Part shown: positions 8,481 through 16,860 of the stretch, piece after piece
How the letters are laid out: every line of letters starts with the position of its first letter
Numbering within the stretch: the stretch's first letter is position 1
Assembly (NCBI RefSeq): GCF_015477805.1
Contig: NZ_JADLQL010000003.1
Coordinates: forward strand, 372,001-436,000
Source of the DNA: Nocardia flavorosea
GTDB taxonomy: Bacteria; Actinomycetota; Actinomycetes; Mycobacteriales; Mycobacteriaceae
Direction of reading: 5' to 3'
Length of the DNA stretch: 64,000 nt
Translations under genes and position numbers: made by a program
Notes under the pieces: model-generated
Told to the model about the DNA's origin: nothing
Database searches by the model: none
The model's input: the letters and a program-made list of their open reading frames with translations, nothing else

Positions 8481-8567
8481 ATCAGGCCGGTGTTACCCCC
8501 GGTCAGACCCGCGTCGCAAGTGAATTTCCCGGTGTGGCAGCGTGATTGCCTGATTTTTCACCGGTTC

Positions 8568-9476
8568 TCACCGGTCGCGGTGAGGACCGGTACCGGTTGC
8601 CGCCGGCAGCGCGCGATAGGTGCTCACCGTCACCGACGTTGTCACCTCGAAGGGTTCGGGTAGCTGCTCGGCGGTTGCCGCTGTGTGGTGGGCGGATGGG
8701 CCCATCGCCACGAGGTGGGCGATATCGGCGCGGGTCAGGGCCATCGGGTACTCCACCGCGGTACTGTCCACCCGGGTGAACAGACCGGCCATTCCGTCGG
8801 CGAGGCGCCGCTCCTTATCGGGGTCGACGGTGACCATACCGATCGGGCCGATGAGCTCCGCCAGATGCCGGGCGGTGGGCGTCACCACGAAATACCGTCC
8901 ACCGGGCGCGAGACACCGTGCCACGGCCGCCGGGTTCCGCGGCGCGAAAACCGACAGCGCCGCCGTCAGGGTCCGGTCCCGCAGCGGCAGCCCGCGCCAG
9001 GCGTCGGCCACCACGGCCGCGGCGCGGGGATGTGCGCGAGCGCAGCGGCGACCGGCCGGTTTGGCGATATCCAGCGCGATACCGCGAGCGGTGGGCACCG
9101 CATCCAGGACATGCGCCAGGTAGTAGCCGGTACCGGCTCCGATATCCGCGATCACCTCGGCGCCGGATGGCGGTGCGGTGTCGTTTCGGGCGACCCTCGC
9201 GGCGTCGGCTACCGCCGCGGCGATCGGCTCGAAGAATCCGACACCCTGGAAAACAGCCCGTGCGTCGAGCATCCCCGCGGTATCGCCGGTGAGTTTGGTG
9301 GGCGCGCCGGTGAGCAGGCTGACATAACCCTGCCGGGCGATATCGAAACTGTGGCCGAGATCGCAGCGCAGCACCCGGCCCGCGCAAACCAGGCCGCGGG
9401 CGCATACAGGGCAGCTCAGTACCTCGGCGACCGCGGCCAGCGCCGATTCCTCGGCGGTATCGCTAGCTGGTGACAC
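8568..9476 (-). CDS. 23S rRNA (guanine-N1)-methyltransferase, RlmA/TlrB family
   Basis: Encodes 302 aa. An N-terminal zinc site is formed by CPVC (22-25), C38 and H42 in RCDLGHSFD, followed by DIARQGYVSLL, a hallmark of RlmA(I/II) enzymes. The SAM motif DIGAGTGYY is at 111-119, and FAPRNPAA is the usual RlmA sequence after motif IV. These enzymes methylate G745 or G748 in helix 35 of 23S rRNA; the G748 type (TlrB) affects tylosin sensitivity. Which base is used here cannot be told. The GTG start lies 14 bases inside the end of the DUF3117 gene, so it is likely translationally coupled to it. Confidence 0.88.
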   Translation of the reverse strand: MSPASDTAEESALAAVAEVLSCPVCARGLVCAGRVLRCDLGHSFDIARQGYVSLLTGAPTKLTGDTAGMLDARAVFQGVGFFEPIAAAVADAARVARNDTAPPSGAEVIADIGAGTGYYLAHVLDAVPTARGIALDIAKPAGRRCARAHPRAAAVVADAWRGLPLRDRTLTAALSVFAPRNPAAVARCLAPGGRYFVVTPTARHLAELIGPIGMVTVDPDKERRLADGMAGLFTRVDSTAVEYPMALTRADIAHLVAMGPSAHHTAATAEQLPEPFEVTTSVTVSTYRALPAATGTGPHRDR

Positions 9477-9630
9477 TCTTCAATTCGTCACCCAGCGCCG
9501 CGGCTTCGTCGGGCGTGAGTTCTACGACCAGACGCCCGCCACCCTCGAGCGGGACCCGCATAACGATCCCACGACCTTCCTTGGTTGCCTCGAGGGGACC
9601 GTCCCCGGTACGGGGCTTCATGGCCGCCAT
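9463..9630 (-). CDS. DUF3117 family small protein (Rv1211-like)
   Basis: A 55-aa protein beginning MAAMKPRTGDGPLEATKEGR and ending ELTPDEAAALGDELKSVTS. This matches the highly conserved actinobacterial DUF3117 family almost residue for residue as I recall it. Its function is unknown. ATG 9630 has GGAG six bases upstream; an inner ATG at 9621 is also possible. It overlaps the rRNA methyltransferase start by 14 bases and sits near tag, the same neighbours as Rv1210-Rv1211. Confidence 0.92.
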   Translation of the reverse strand: MAAMKPRTGDGPLEATKEGRGIVMRVPLEGGGRLVVELTPDEAAALGDELKSVTS

Positions 9631-9788
9631 CCTCTGCTCCCTCCAGATCTGCGCGGTATGCTGCGCACTTGCTCGGATCTCCGGTTGTCACCAACCGGGC
9701 GGTCCGTCGGTTGAGGCGACGGACCGCACCCGATCCATTGTTCCCTATCGCAGGAGATGGCGGATACTCGACGTCCAAATGTGACCGG

Positions 9789-10361
9789 TCAGCCGAGACC
9801 GGTGTGCCGCGTGTCGACCCAGCATTCGGACAGATGATCGTCCACCATTCCGGTGGCCTGCATCAGCGCGTACGCGGTGGTCGGCCCTACGAAGCGGAAA
9901 CCGCGTCGCTTCAATTCTTTTGCCAGTGCGGTGGATTCGGGTGTCACCGCGGGAATATCGCCGATTGCGCGCGGGCGCGGCCGCCGCGGTGGAGCGAACG
10001 ACCAGAGCAGTTCGTCCAGGCCGGTATCGAGTTCGCGGGCGACTTTCGCATTCGCGATACAGGCATCGATTTTGGCGCGATTGCGCACAATGCCCGGATC
10101 GGCGAGCAGCCGCTCGCGATCGGCAGCATCGAATTCGGCGACCCGCTCGATCACGAATCCGGCGAACGCCAGCCGGAACGCGGGACGTTTGCGCAGAATG
10201 GTGATCCAGGACAATCCGGACTGAAACGCCTCCAGGCACAGCCGCTCGAACAGGGCGTCGTCGCCGTGCAGCGGGCGGCCCCACTCCTGGTCGTGGTAGT
10301 CGCGGTAGAGCTGGGAATCGACCGACCACGGGCAGCGGACCAGTTTATCGGCGGTGGTCAC
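9789..10361 (-). CDS. tag: DNA-3-methyladenine glycosylase I
   Basis: Encodes 190 aa, a full-length helix-hairpin-helix Tag enzyme that removes 3-methyladenine from alkylated DNA in base-excision repair. The zinc ligands are visible as C10, H23, H176 and C180. The LCLEAFQSGLSW segment (41-52) carries the base-recognition Glu44. RFVGPTTAYALMQATGMVDDH is the conserved C-terminal region. Its start overlaps the stop of the DivIVA-domain gene by four bases, so the two are one transcription unit. Confidence 0.95.
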   Translation of the reverse strand: MTTADKLVRCPWSVDSQLYRDYHDQEWGRPLHGDDALFERLCLEAFQSGLSWITILRKRPAFRLAFAGFVIERVAEFDAADRERLLADPGIVRNRAKIDACIANAKVARELDTGLDELLWSFAPPRRPRPRAIGDIPAVTPESTALAKELKRRGFRFVGPTTAYALMQATGMVDDHLSECWVDTRHTGLG

Positions 10362-10678
10362 GGGCGCTCCGGGCCCGGCGCCACGCCGGCGTTCGCGGAC
10401 TGCGCCTCGGCGAGCTGAGTCTGTAGTTCATCGATCCGCGCGGCCAGCCGGGCCAATGCCCAATCGACTTCGCCGGCCTTGTACCCGCGCACCACCTGCT
10501 GGAACCGCAGGGCCCGCACATCGGCACCGGAAATACCCTCCACCGGCAGGATGGTCGCGGTGGTGCCTTCCGGCAGCGGACCCAGCTCCTCCGACCGGCC
10601 GAAGAGCGCACCGGCCAGCAGAAACAGCACCGTGGCCACCAAACCCACGATCAGGACGTACAGCAGCAGGGTGAGCAT
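10358..10678 (-). CDS. Membrane-anchored DivIVA-domain protein (Rv1209-like)
   Basis: Encodes 106 aa. A single N-terminal membrane helix spans about residues 2-25. It is followed by a short DivIVA-type motif, GISGADVRALRFQQVVRGYKAGEVDWALARL, which is split here: GISGADVRALRF (48-59) and QQVVRGYKAGEVDWALARL (60-78). A short coiled coil lies at 79-92. DivIVA domains recruit proteins to curved or growing membrane; this small version probably acts at the pole or septum. It overlaps tag by four bases and has the same neighbour as in M. tuberculosis. Confidence 0.85.
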   Translation of the reverse strand: MLTLLLYVLIVGLVATVLFLLAGALFGRSEELGPLPEGTTATILPVEGISGADVRALRFQQVVRGYKAGEVDWALARLAARIDELQTQLAEAQSANAGVAPGPERP

Positions 10679-11215
10679 GGACCGAGTTTAGGTGCGCCCG
10701 CCGACAAGACGCTCGGAGGTCGTTCCGGCCACCGGCGCACAGTCCTGCCCATCCGCGCACCCCGTGCCCCCGCGAAGGAGGCGGTGCCCGAACGGCAGCA
10801 GGCCGCGGCTCGGCCGAGCCGCGGTCGGACGGGAGGCAGGTACTGCGGCCGGACGGGTGCCGTACTGCGGCGGGACGGGAGCCGTACCTGGCTGAACGAG
10901 GACCGAGCCGGGTCGGAGCCACCGTGGTTGGACGGGAGCCGCAGCCGGACCGGAGCCGGGTCGGACCGGCGCCGGCATCGCCGGCCGGCCCCTCTGTGGT
11001 GGCGAGTCGCCGCGGGCCGCCGGTACCGGCCGGGTTCGTGACCCGACCCGCGGGGCTCGGGCCGCAGTACCGGGGCGGGGCCGCGGTCGACTTGCTCCCA
11101 GCCCGGCCGTGAATGCCGGGTCCTCGGCGAGCGAGAAAGGGCATCGGTGGCGCTACCGCCCGGTGGGGTTGCCGGCCGGACGGTGGCTACCGGCCGGGCG
11201 CGGAGACGAAGGGCT
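10679..11215. repeat. GC-rich gap with degenerate short repeats
   Basis: No credible gene. From about 10800 to 11000 the sequence is built from imperfect copies of short words such as GGACGGGAGCC and GTACTGCGGCSGGACGGG. They give Pro/Arg-rich shadow ORFs in every frame. The gap separates two blocks that have opposite relative orientation in M. tuberculosis (see findings). No hairpin with a T-run and no transposase remnant was seen. Confidence 0.55.
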
Positions 11216-12352
11216 TCAGAGATGACGAGTCGTATCGATACCCAGCGACATACCGGCCAGCCCCCGGCGACGGACCGCGAGCTTGTCGGCTACCGCGCGC
11301 AGGGCGACGGCGGATGGATTGTCCGGGTCGCGCAGCACGATGGGGGTGCCCTCGTCGCCGGCCTCACGCAGCGCCTGTTCGATCGGGATCTGCCCGAGCA
11401 GCGGCACCTCGGCGCCGACCGCGCGGGTGAGCCGGTCGGCGACCGCCTGCCCGCCGCCGGATCCGTACAGCTCCATCCGGCTGCCGTCGGGCAGGTCCAG
11501 CCAGGACATGTTCTCCACCACCCCGGCGATCCGCTGCCGGGTCTGCAGGGCGATGGCGCCGGCGCGTTCGGCGACCTCGGCGGCGGCGATCTGCGGGGTG
11601 GTGACCACCAGGATCTCCGCATTCGGGATCAGCTGGGCGATGGAGATCGCCACATCGCCGGTGCCGGGCGGCAGATCCAGCAGCAGCACGTCCAGATCAC
11701 CCCAGAACACGTCCGCCAGGAACTGCTGCAGCGCGCGGTGCAGCATCGGGCCGCGCCATACCACGGGGGTGTTGCCCTGGGTGAACTGCGCGATCGAGAT
11801 CATCTTCACGTCGTGCGCGATCGGCGGCATGATCATCCGCTCGACCTGGGTGGGCCGGGCATCGGTGCCGAGCATCCGGGGAATGGAATGACCGTAGATA
11901 TCGGCGTCCAGCACCCCGACCGAGAGGCCGCGGTCGGCGAGCGCGGCGGCGAGGTTCACTGTGACACTCGATTTGCCGACCCCGCCCTTTCCGGAGGCGA
12001 CCGCGTACACGCGGGTGAGCGAACCGGGCTGGGCGAACGGGATCACCGGTTCGGCGGAATCACCGCGCAACTGTTTGCGCAGTTCGGTGCGCTGTTCGTC
12101 GCTCATCACATCGAGCTCGACCGATACCGCACCGACCCCGGGCACATCGGCCACCGCGGTGCTGACCCGCTGGGTGATCTCGGTACGCAACGGGCAGCCG
12201 GCGGTCGTCAGGTAGACCTCGATATGCACATTGCTGTCCGGATCGATCCCGATGCTTTTCACCATGCCCAGTTCGGTGATCGGTTTGCGGATCTCCGGGT
12301 CTTCGACCTTCGCGAGGGCGCCCCGCACCTCCGCTTCCGTTACCACTGGCAT
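11216..12352 (-). CDS. mrp: Mrp/ApbC-family P-loop ATPase, iron-sulfur carrier
   Basis: Encodes 378 aa. Residues 1-85 form a MIP18 (DUF59) domain with TTAGCPL at 49-55, often linked to Fe-S transfer. The deviant Walker A SGKGGVGKSS is at 120-129 and the partner motif VLDADIYGHS follows. VVENMSWLDLPDG sits where other Mrp proteins carry CxxC cysteines; no such pair is present, as in other actinobacterial forms. It should act as a scaffold or carrier for Fe-S clusters in the cytosol. It is 19 bases downstream of a lytic transglycosylase gene and probably co-transcribed with it (Rv1230c-Rv1229c order). Confidence 0.93.
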   Translation of the reverse strand: MPVVTEAEVRGALAKVEDPEIRKPITELGMVKSIGIDPDSNVHIEVYLTTAGCPLRTEITQRVSTAVADVPGVGAVSVELDVMSDEQRTELRKQLRGDSAEPVIPFAQPGSLTRVYAVASGKGGVGKSSVTVNLAAALADRGLSVGVLDADIYGHSIPRMLGTDARPTQVERMIMPPIAHDVKMISIAQFTQGNTPVVWRGPMLHRALQQFLADVFWGDLDVLLLDLPPGTGDVAISIAQLIPNAEILVVTTPQIAAAEVAERAGAIALQTRQRIAGVVENMSWLDLPDGSRMELYGSGGGQAVADRLTRAVGAEVPLLGQIPIEQALREAGDEGTPIVLRDPDNPSAVALRAVADKLAVRRRGLAGMSLGIDTTRHL

Positions 12353-12371
12353 GCTGCCGATGGTAGTGCGG

Positions 12372-13226
12372 TCAGATCTTCGGCAGTTCCGCGGGCCGTG
12401 GTGCGATCCCCGTCCGGTACGACTGGGCCCACGCCATGACGTTGGCGACGTAGGCCATCGAGTTGTTGTAGCGCAGGATGGCCCTGGTCTGCTGGGCGGG
12501 ATCGTTCATGTCCAGGTCGCCCGAGCAGAGGTATTTGCCGGCGGTCAGGGTGGCGTCGTAGTAGTTCTGCGGATCGGAGATCCCGTCACGGTTGCCGTCC
12601 GCCGCGTAATGGGTCCAGGTTTCCGGCAGGAACTGCATGGGACCCACCGCGCGGTCGTAGCCGCCGTAGCCGTCGAGCGCACCGCCGTCGGAATCGTGGA
12701 TGACGTTGTTACCGGCCAGGCTGCCGTCGAGTGCCGGGCCGAACACCGGGGACAGTGCGTTGCCGTCGGCATCTGCCTTGCCGTTGTACATATGGGTCGA
12801 TTCGACGCGGCCGATCCCGGCCAGCATCGTCCAGGGCATATTGCAGCCGGGGTTCTCGTCGGCCAGGATCTGCTCGGCATTGAGATAGGCGTCCTCGGCG
12901 ATCCCGGGAATACCCGAGGCGGCGACCGGGAGGTCGTTACGGGGTCGGTTCGGATCCAGCGCAACCGTTTTCACCTCGACCGGCGCCTCCGGCGACTGTT
13001 TGGCCATGGCGTGCATCACGGTGTCGTCGAACGTGGCGGGCGCCATGGTGCCGGCCGGGGCGGCACCTACGGCGGACATATGCAGTTCGACCGAGGCCGC
13101 GGTGGGATCGGTGGCCATCGCCGCGGCGGCGTTGGTTGCCACGACGCCCGCCGGTACCAAACCGGTGAGCGCGATAACCGAAGTTCGGGTGACAGTGGCA
13201 GGTTGTTGTTTACGGTGACGCCCCAC
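12372..13226 (-). CDS. Secreted lytic transglycosylase (Rv1230c-like)
   Basis: Encodes 284 aa. An N-terminal MGRHRK-type basic stretch and hydrophobic segment (VIALTGLVPAGVVATNAAAA) give a signal peptide. The catalytic domain contains AGIGRVESTH with the acid Glu, VGPMQFLPETWTHYAADGN, and LRYNNSMAYVANVMAW. This pattern belongs to the MltB-like/SLT-fold murein transglycosylases. The start is GTG 13226, with AAGGG ten bases upstream; an in-frame GTG at 13253 would add nine residues. It cleaves peptidoglycan glycan strands outside the membrane. A paralog lies directly upstream. Confidence 0.88.
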   Translation of the reverse strand: MGRHRKQQPATVTRTSVIALTGLVPAGVVATNAAAAMATDPTAASVELHMSAVGAAPAGTMAPATFDDTVMHAMAKQSPEAPVEVKTVALDPNRPRNDLPVAASGIPGIAEDAYLNAEQILADENPGCNMPWTMLAGIGRVESTHMYNGKADADGNALSPVFGPALDGSLAGNNVIHDSDGGALDGYGGYDRAVGPMQFLPETWTHYAADGNRDGISDPQNYYDATLTAGKYLCSGDLDMNDPAQQTRAILRYNNSMAYVANVMAWAQSYRTGIAPRPAELPKI

Positions 13227-13439
13227 GTGCTCAAAGCCCTTCGTCTCAACCACAAGCCTGCGGCCGCGCCCGGACTCGTTGCCCGGCCGTGACCTTCGCC
13301 GTCGAGACTACCGCATCCGAGACCAGTTCGTTACTACCTCGTGACCAATGTTTCGGCGTGAATGCGACGTCGACTGGGCAGGAAAGCGGCGGCGCCCCAT
13401 ATGGACCCGGCGCCGACAGCGTCGGAGCCGGGGATGGGA

Positions 13440-14798
13440 TCAGGCAGGTGGGGCGGGTTCGGCCGGAGTGGGGACGGAGTCGCCGGGCGGTGGGGGCACC
13501 GCGTCGGCGGGTGTGGGCGCCGCCGGTCCGGGTACCAGCCCGATCGGCAGCGGGATGACCAGGCCGCCCGGCAGCGTGATGGACGGCGGTGCAGGTGCAG
13601 GTGCAGGTGCCGCCTGAACATCCGGGTTTTCCGCCGGCGCGGGAGCATCCGGTGTCGCGGGCGCCGGGGCTCCAGGGGCGGTCTCGGGGTTCGGGCCGGC
13701 GGGTGCGCCGGGCGCGGCCGGGGCGCCGGGCCCGGGCGCGGGCAGTGCCTGGCCGACCTTCGGCGATCCGGGCGCGGGCGGGCACAGCAACCCGCAAGGG
13801 ATAGGCGGCAATCCGGGGATCCGGATCATCGGTTCGGGTCGCGGGGTCTGCACCGCCAGTTCGGGCGGAGGCGGGGGTACCGGCGTATCGGTTTGCGCGG
13901 CGAGCAGATCCGGCGATCCCGGCGGGAGCTGGGTGGGGGCGCTGCCCGGCGGTACGAGGTCCGGGGAGGGGATCACCGGTGCGGAACGGCCGCCGGTGCG
14001 GTAGGCCGCCGACCAGCTCAGCACATTGGCCGCGTAGGACATCGAGTTGTTGTAGCGCAGCACGGCACGCAATTCCTGCTGCGGGTCGCGCAGATTCAGC
14101 CCGCCCGAACACAGGTACTTTCCGGCCCCGAGGGCGGCGTCGAAAACGTTGTGGGGGTCGGCGTGGCCGTCGGCGTTACCGTCGGCGGCGTAGCGCGACC
14201 ACGTACCGGGCAGGAACTGCATGGGCCCCAGTGCGCGGACGTATCCGCCGTCGGCGGCGCGGATGACCTCGTTACCGGGCAGCGTGCCGTCCAGTGCCGG
14301 GCCGAAGATGGGCGGGTCGGTGGTTCCGGCGGCGTCGGTGCGCCCGTTGCTCGCGTGACCCGATTCGATGCGGCCGATACCGGCGAGCAGGTTCCAGGTG
14401 AGTCCGCAACCGGGTGTCGAGGACTGCAGCGCCAGTTCGGCGTTGCGGTAGGCGGCCAGCACGATCTCCGGGATGCCGAGTACGCCGCCACCGCTGGGCA
14501 GGACGATGCTCTGTAACGGAACGGTACCGGCGAAGGGTGGGATTCCGTCGGCCGGCAGGGGGCTCAGCGCCCGTAGTTTCCGGGGTGTGGTGGGCTCGAC
14601 CGGCAGCATTCCGAGTGTCTGGGTCAATGGTGCTTCAGTGTCCTCGGAGATGTCTCCGACCTGTCTGGCGTTTGCCGCGAGCCGGGATCCGGGTGCTTCC
14701 GGCGGTGTCGACGACGAGGTGGTGTGGGCGGCCGAACCGCTGGCTACCAGGCCCGCCATGACCAGAGCCGACATTGCCACAGGGGTAGGTATCCGCAT
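13440..14798 (-). CDS. Secreted lytic transglycosylase with Pro/Ala-rich tail
   Basis: Encodes 452 aa. It is a tandem paralog of the next gene, sharing AGIGRIESGH, GPMQFLPGTWSRYAADGN and LRYNNSMSYAANVLSW. Residues 1-24 form a signal peptide. The catalytic domain ends near residue 270, and about 180 residues of low-complexity Pro/Ala/Gly follow, interrupted by PPIPCGLLCPP (a likely disulfide-capable pair). Such tails span or bind the wall in actinobacteria. GGTGGAG precedes the ATG. It probably releases peptidoglycan fragments during growth. Confidence 0.88.
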   Translation of the reverse strand: MRIPTPVAMSALVMAGLVASGSAAHTTSSSTPPEAPGSRLAANARQVGDISEDTEAPLTQTLGMLPVEPTTPRKLRALSPLPADGIPPFAGTVPLQSIVLPSGGGVLGIPEIVLAAYRNAELALQSSTPGCGLTWNLLAGIGRIESGHASNGRTDAAGTTDPPIFGPALDGTLPGNEVIRAADGGYVRALGPMQFLPGTWSRYAADGNADGHADPHNVFDAALGAGKYLCSGGLNLRDPQQELRAVLRYNNSMSYAANVLSWSAAYRTGGRSAPVIPSPDLVPPGSAPTQLPPGSPDLLAAQTDTPVPPPPPELAVQTPRPEPMIRIPGLPPIPCGLLCPPAPGSPKVGQALPAPGPGAPAAPGAPAGPNPETAPGAPAPATPDAPAPAENPDVQAAPAPAPAPPSITLPGGLVIPLPIGLVPGPAAPTPADAVPPPPGDSVPTPAEPAPPA

Positions 14799-14871
14799 TC
14801 GGCTCCACCGTTCCTCTATGTCACAGGTGAGCGACCGTCTCGGACATTCCGGTACGGCGCGCTCGGGACAA

Positions 14872-14887
14872 CGTGATCCAGGTTACC
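14872..14887. promoter_or_regulatory. Weak CRP-like site upstream of the lytic transglycosylase
   Basis: CGTGATCCAGGTTACC resembles the mycobacterial CRP pattern (T/C)GTGA-N6-TCAC(A/G), with changes in the second half. It lies 74-89 bases upstream of the transglycosylase start. Mycobacterial CRP controls another wall-lytic gene, rpfA, which makes the idea plausible, but the match is imperfect. Confidence 0.3.
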
Positions 14888-14918
14888 TACCGGTCAGGAG
14901 CATATTGCGGATTTCCGG

Positions 14919-15530
14919 TCATTCATCGGCGACAGACGGTGAAACCGCGCCCGTAACCGGCTTGTGACCGGAGGTTTTCTTGCGTTTCGGCTTCGTAGCC
15001 TTGTCCGGGCCGCGCGTCGGGCCGACTCCCGCCGTATCCTCGATCCGCTCCAGCGCATCCCGGATCTCGTCGAGTTCGCGGCGCAGATAGTCACGGGTCG
15101 CGACCTCGCCCACTGCCAGCCGCAACGCCGCCAGCTCCCGGGCGAGGAATTCGGTATCGGCCTTGGTCTGCGCGGACCGCAGCCGGTCCTCTTCGAGGGA
15201 TACCCGGTCACGGTTGTCCTGCCGGTTCTGCGCCAGCAGGATCAGTGGCGCGGCGTAGGCAGCCTGAGTGGAGAACGCCAGATTCAGCAGGATGAAGGGG
15301 TAGGGATCCCAGCGCAACGTGATCACGAAGACGTTCAGCACGATCCAGACGATCACCACCACCGTCTGCAAGGCGAGATAGCGTCCGGTGCCCAGGAACC
15401 GGGCGATCCGTTCGCTGCCGCGTGCCAGCGCCTCGGCATCCCAATCGAAACGGAACCGGGTTCCGACGGGTGTCTCCAGGCGCTGCCGCGCGGTGGAGAC
15501 CGTCCGGCCGGCTGTGCTCTTGTCGGTCAC
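14919..15530 (-). CDS. DUF1003 family membrane protein
   Basis: Encodes 203 aa. Two hydrophobic helices (YLALQTVVVIVWIVLNVFVI, and the segment from YPFILLNL to PLILLAQNRQ) are typical of DUF1003. A charged coiled-coil region and a Lys-rich C-terminus follow. GTG 15530 overlaps the stop of the MgtE-like gene as GTGA; the longer open frame upstream is an Arg/Gly-rich shadow. The family is often found beside Mg2+-transport or CBS proteins, and here it is translationally coupled to one. Function is unknown; a membrane partner for the soluble MgtE-like protein is an inference. Confidence 0.85.
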   Translation of the reverse strand: MTDKSTAGRTVSTARQRLETPVGTRFRFDWDAEALARGSERIARFLGTGRYLALQTVVVIVWIVLNVFVITLRWDPYPFILLNLAFSTQAAYAAPLILLAQNRQDNRDRVSLEEDRLRSAQTKADTEFLARELAALRLAVGEVATRDYLRRELDEIRDALERIEDTAGVGPTRGPDKATKPKRKKTSGHKPVTGAVSPSVADE

Positions 15531-16807
15531 GGCCGCACACCTTCGTACAGTTGTTCGTCCTCGCGCCAATCGGGCGGCAGCAGATGGTCGAGCACATCGT
15601 CCACGCTCACCGCACCCAGCAAATGGTTCTGCTCGTCGACCACCGGCCCGCACACCAGGTTGTAGGTGGCGAAATAGCGGGTCACCGCCGCGAGCGGCAG
15701 TTCCGGCCGCAACGCCGCCAGATCGGCGTCCAGGATCCCGCCGACCAGATGCGCCGGCGGTTCCCGCAACAACTGCTGCAGATGGACACACCCGAGGTAG
15801 CGGCCGGTGGGGGTGGCCGTCGGCGGACGGACGACGAAGACCATGGACGCCAGGGCCGGGGTCAGATCGGGATCGCGGACCCGGGCAAGCGCCTCGGCGA
15901 CCGTGGTGGCCGGTGTCAGGATCACCGGTTCCGGCGTCATGAGCCCGCCCGCAGTATCCGGGGAATGTTCGAGCAGCCGCCGCACCGGTTCGGATTCCTG
16001 CGGATCCATCAACGTGAGCAGGGATTCGGCCTCGTTCTCGGGCAGACCGCCCAGCAGATCGGCGGCGTCGTCGGGGTCCATCGCCTCGAGCACCTCGGCC
16101 GCGCGGGTCATCTCCAGCTGGCCGAGCAGCTCCAGTTGATCGTCACCGGAGAGTTCCTGCACGACATCGGCGAGCCGCTCGTCGTCCAGGGCCAGCGCCA
16201 CCTCCAGCCGCCGTTTGGCGGGCAGTTCCCGCAGCATATGCGCGACATCGGCCGCGCGCTGGCCCTCGAACTGTTCGAGCAGGGCGCTGACGTCCTGCCC
16301 GGGACGGTCGATCTCGTACGGCGTCAGCCCCTCGACCCGGGCCCAATCCACCACGTGCACCGTGCGCCGCCGCCCCAGCCGGCGATGCCCGCGCACCGCG
16401 ACCCGGGTGACCCGCCAGTCCCGCGTGCGGGTCAGCGCGATCCCGAGATCCACCACGTGGACATCCACCCCCGCCAGATCCGGGAGATCGGGGTCGTCGA
16501 CCTGCACCGTGGAATCGACGATCTGCGCCATCGCCAGCAGTTCCCCCGGGCGCTGCGCGAAACGCCGCAAACTGACGTTACCGGTGTTCAGCGTGACCGA
16601 GCCGGGTTCGATACTGGTCACCCGCAGCATCGGGACGAAGATCCGCCGCCGCGTCGGCAACTCCACCACCAGGCCGTGCACACGCGGTTCCTGCCGGTCG
16701 TACCGGACGGCCACCACCACGTCGCGTACGCGGCCGATAGACTCGCCGTCCGGCCCCAGCACCGCCAGGCCGGTCAGCCTGGCGATATACACCCTGGTAG
16801 CTGCCAT
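15527..16807 (-). CDS. Soluble MgtE-N/CBS protein with PRC-barrel (Rv1232c-like)
   Basis: Encodes 426 aa. The N-terminal region (about 1-75, GLAVLGPDGESIGRVRDVVV) looks like a PRC-barrel. The MgtE N superfamily helical domain spans about 175-285, with DPDDAADLLGGLPENEAE. Paired CBS domains begin near SPDTAGGLMTPEPVILTP and run to VDDVLDHLLPP. No transmembrane region follows, so unlike true MgtE channels it cannot conduct Mg2+ itself. It matches Rv1232c. It probably senses Mg2+ or nucleotides and works with the coupled DUF1003 membrane protein. Confidence 0.88.
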   Translation of the reverse strand: MAATRVYIARLTGLAVLGPDGESIGRVRDVVVAVRYDRQEPRVHGLVVELPTRRRIFVPMLRVTSIEPGSVTLNTGNVSLRRFAQRPGELLAMAQIVDSTVQVDDPDLPDLAGVDVHVVDLGIALTRTRDWRVTRVAVRGHRRLGRRRTVHVVDWARVEGLTPYEIDRPGQDVSALLEQFEGQRAADVAHMLRELPAKRRLEVALALDDERLADVVQELSGDDQLELLGQLEMTRAAEVLEAMDPDDAADLLGGLPENEAESLLTLMDPQESEPVRRLLEHSPDTAGGLMTPEPVILTPATTVAEALARVRDPDLTPALASMVFVVRPPTATPTGRYLGCVHLQQLLREPPAHLVGGILDADLAALRPELPLAAVTRYFATYNLVCGPVVDEQNHLLGAVSVDDVLDHLLPPDWREDEQLYEGVRP

Positions 16808-16860
16808 GAGTGCCAGGCTAGATGTTCGGGGGCCGGACCGGGCCGACCACAGGAGTGTTG

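Noticed and set aside
10428..11144. A 238-codon minus-strand frame across the DivIVA gene and the repeat gap
   Set aside because: Built from the GC-rich repeats and out of frame with the DivIVA-domain gene; no protein character.
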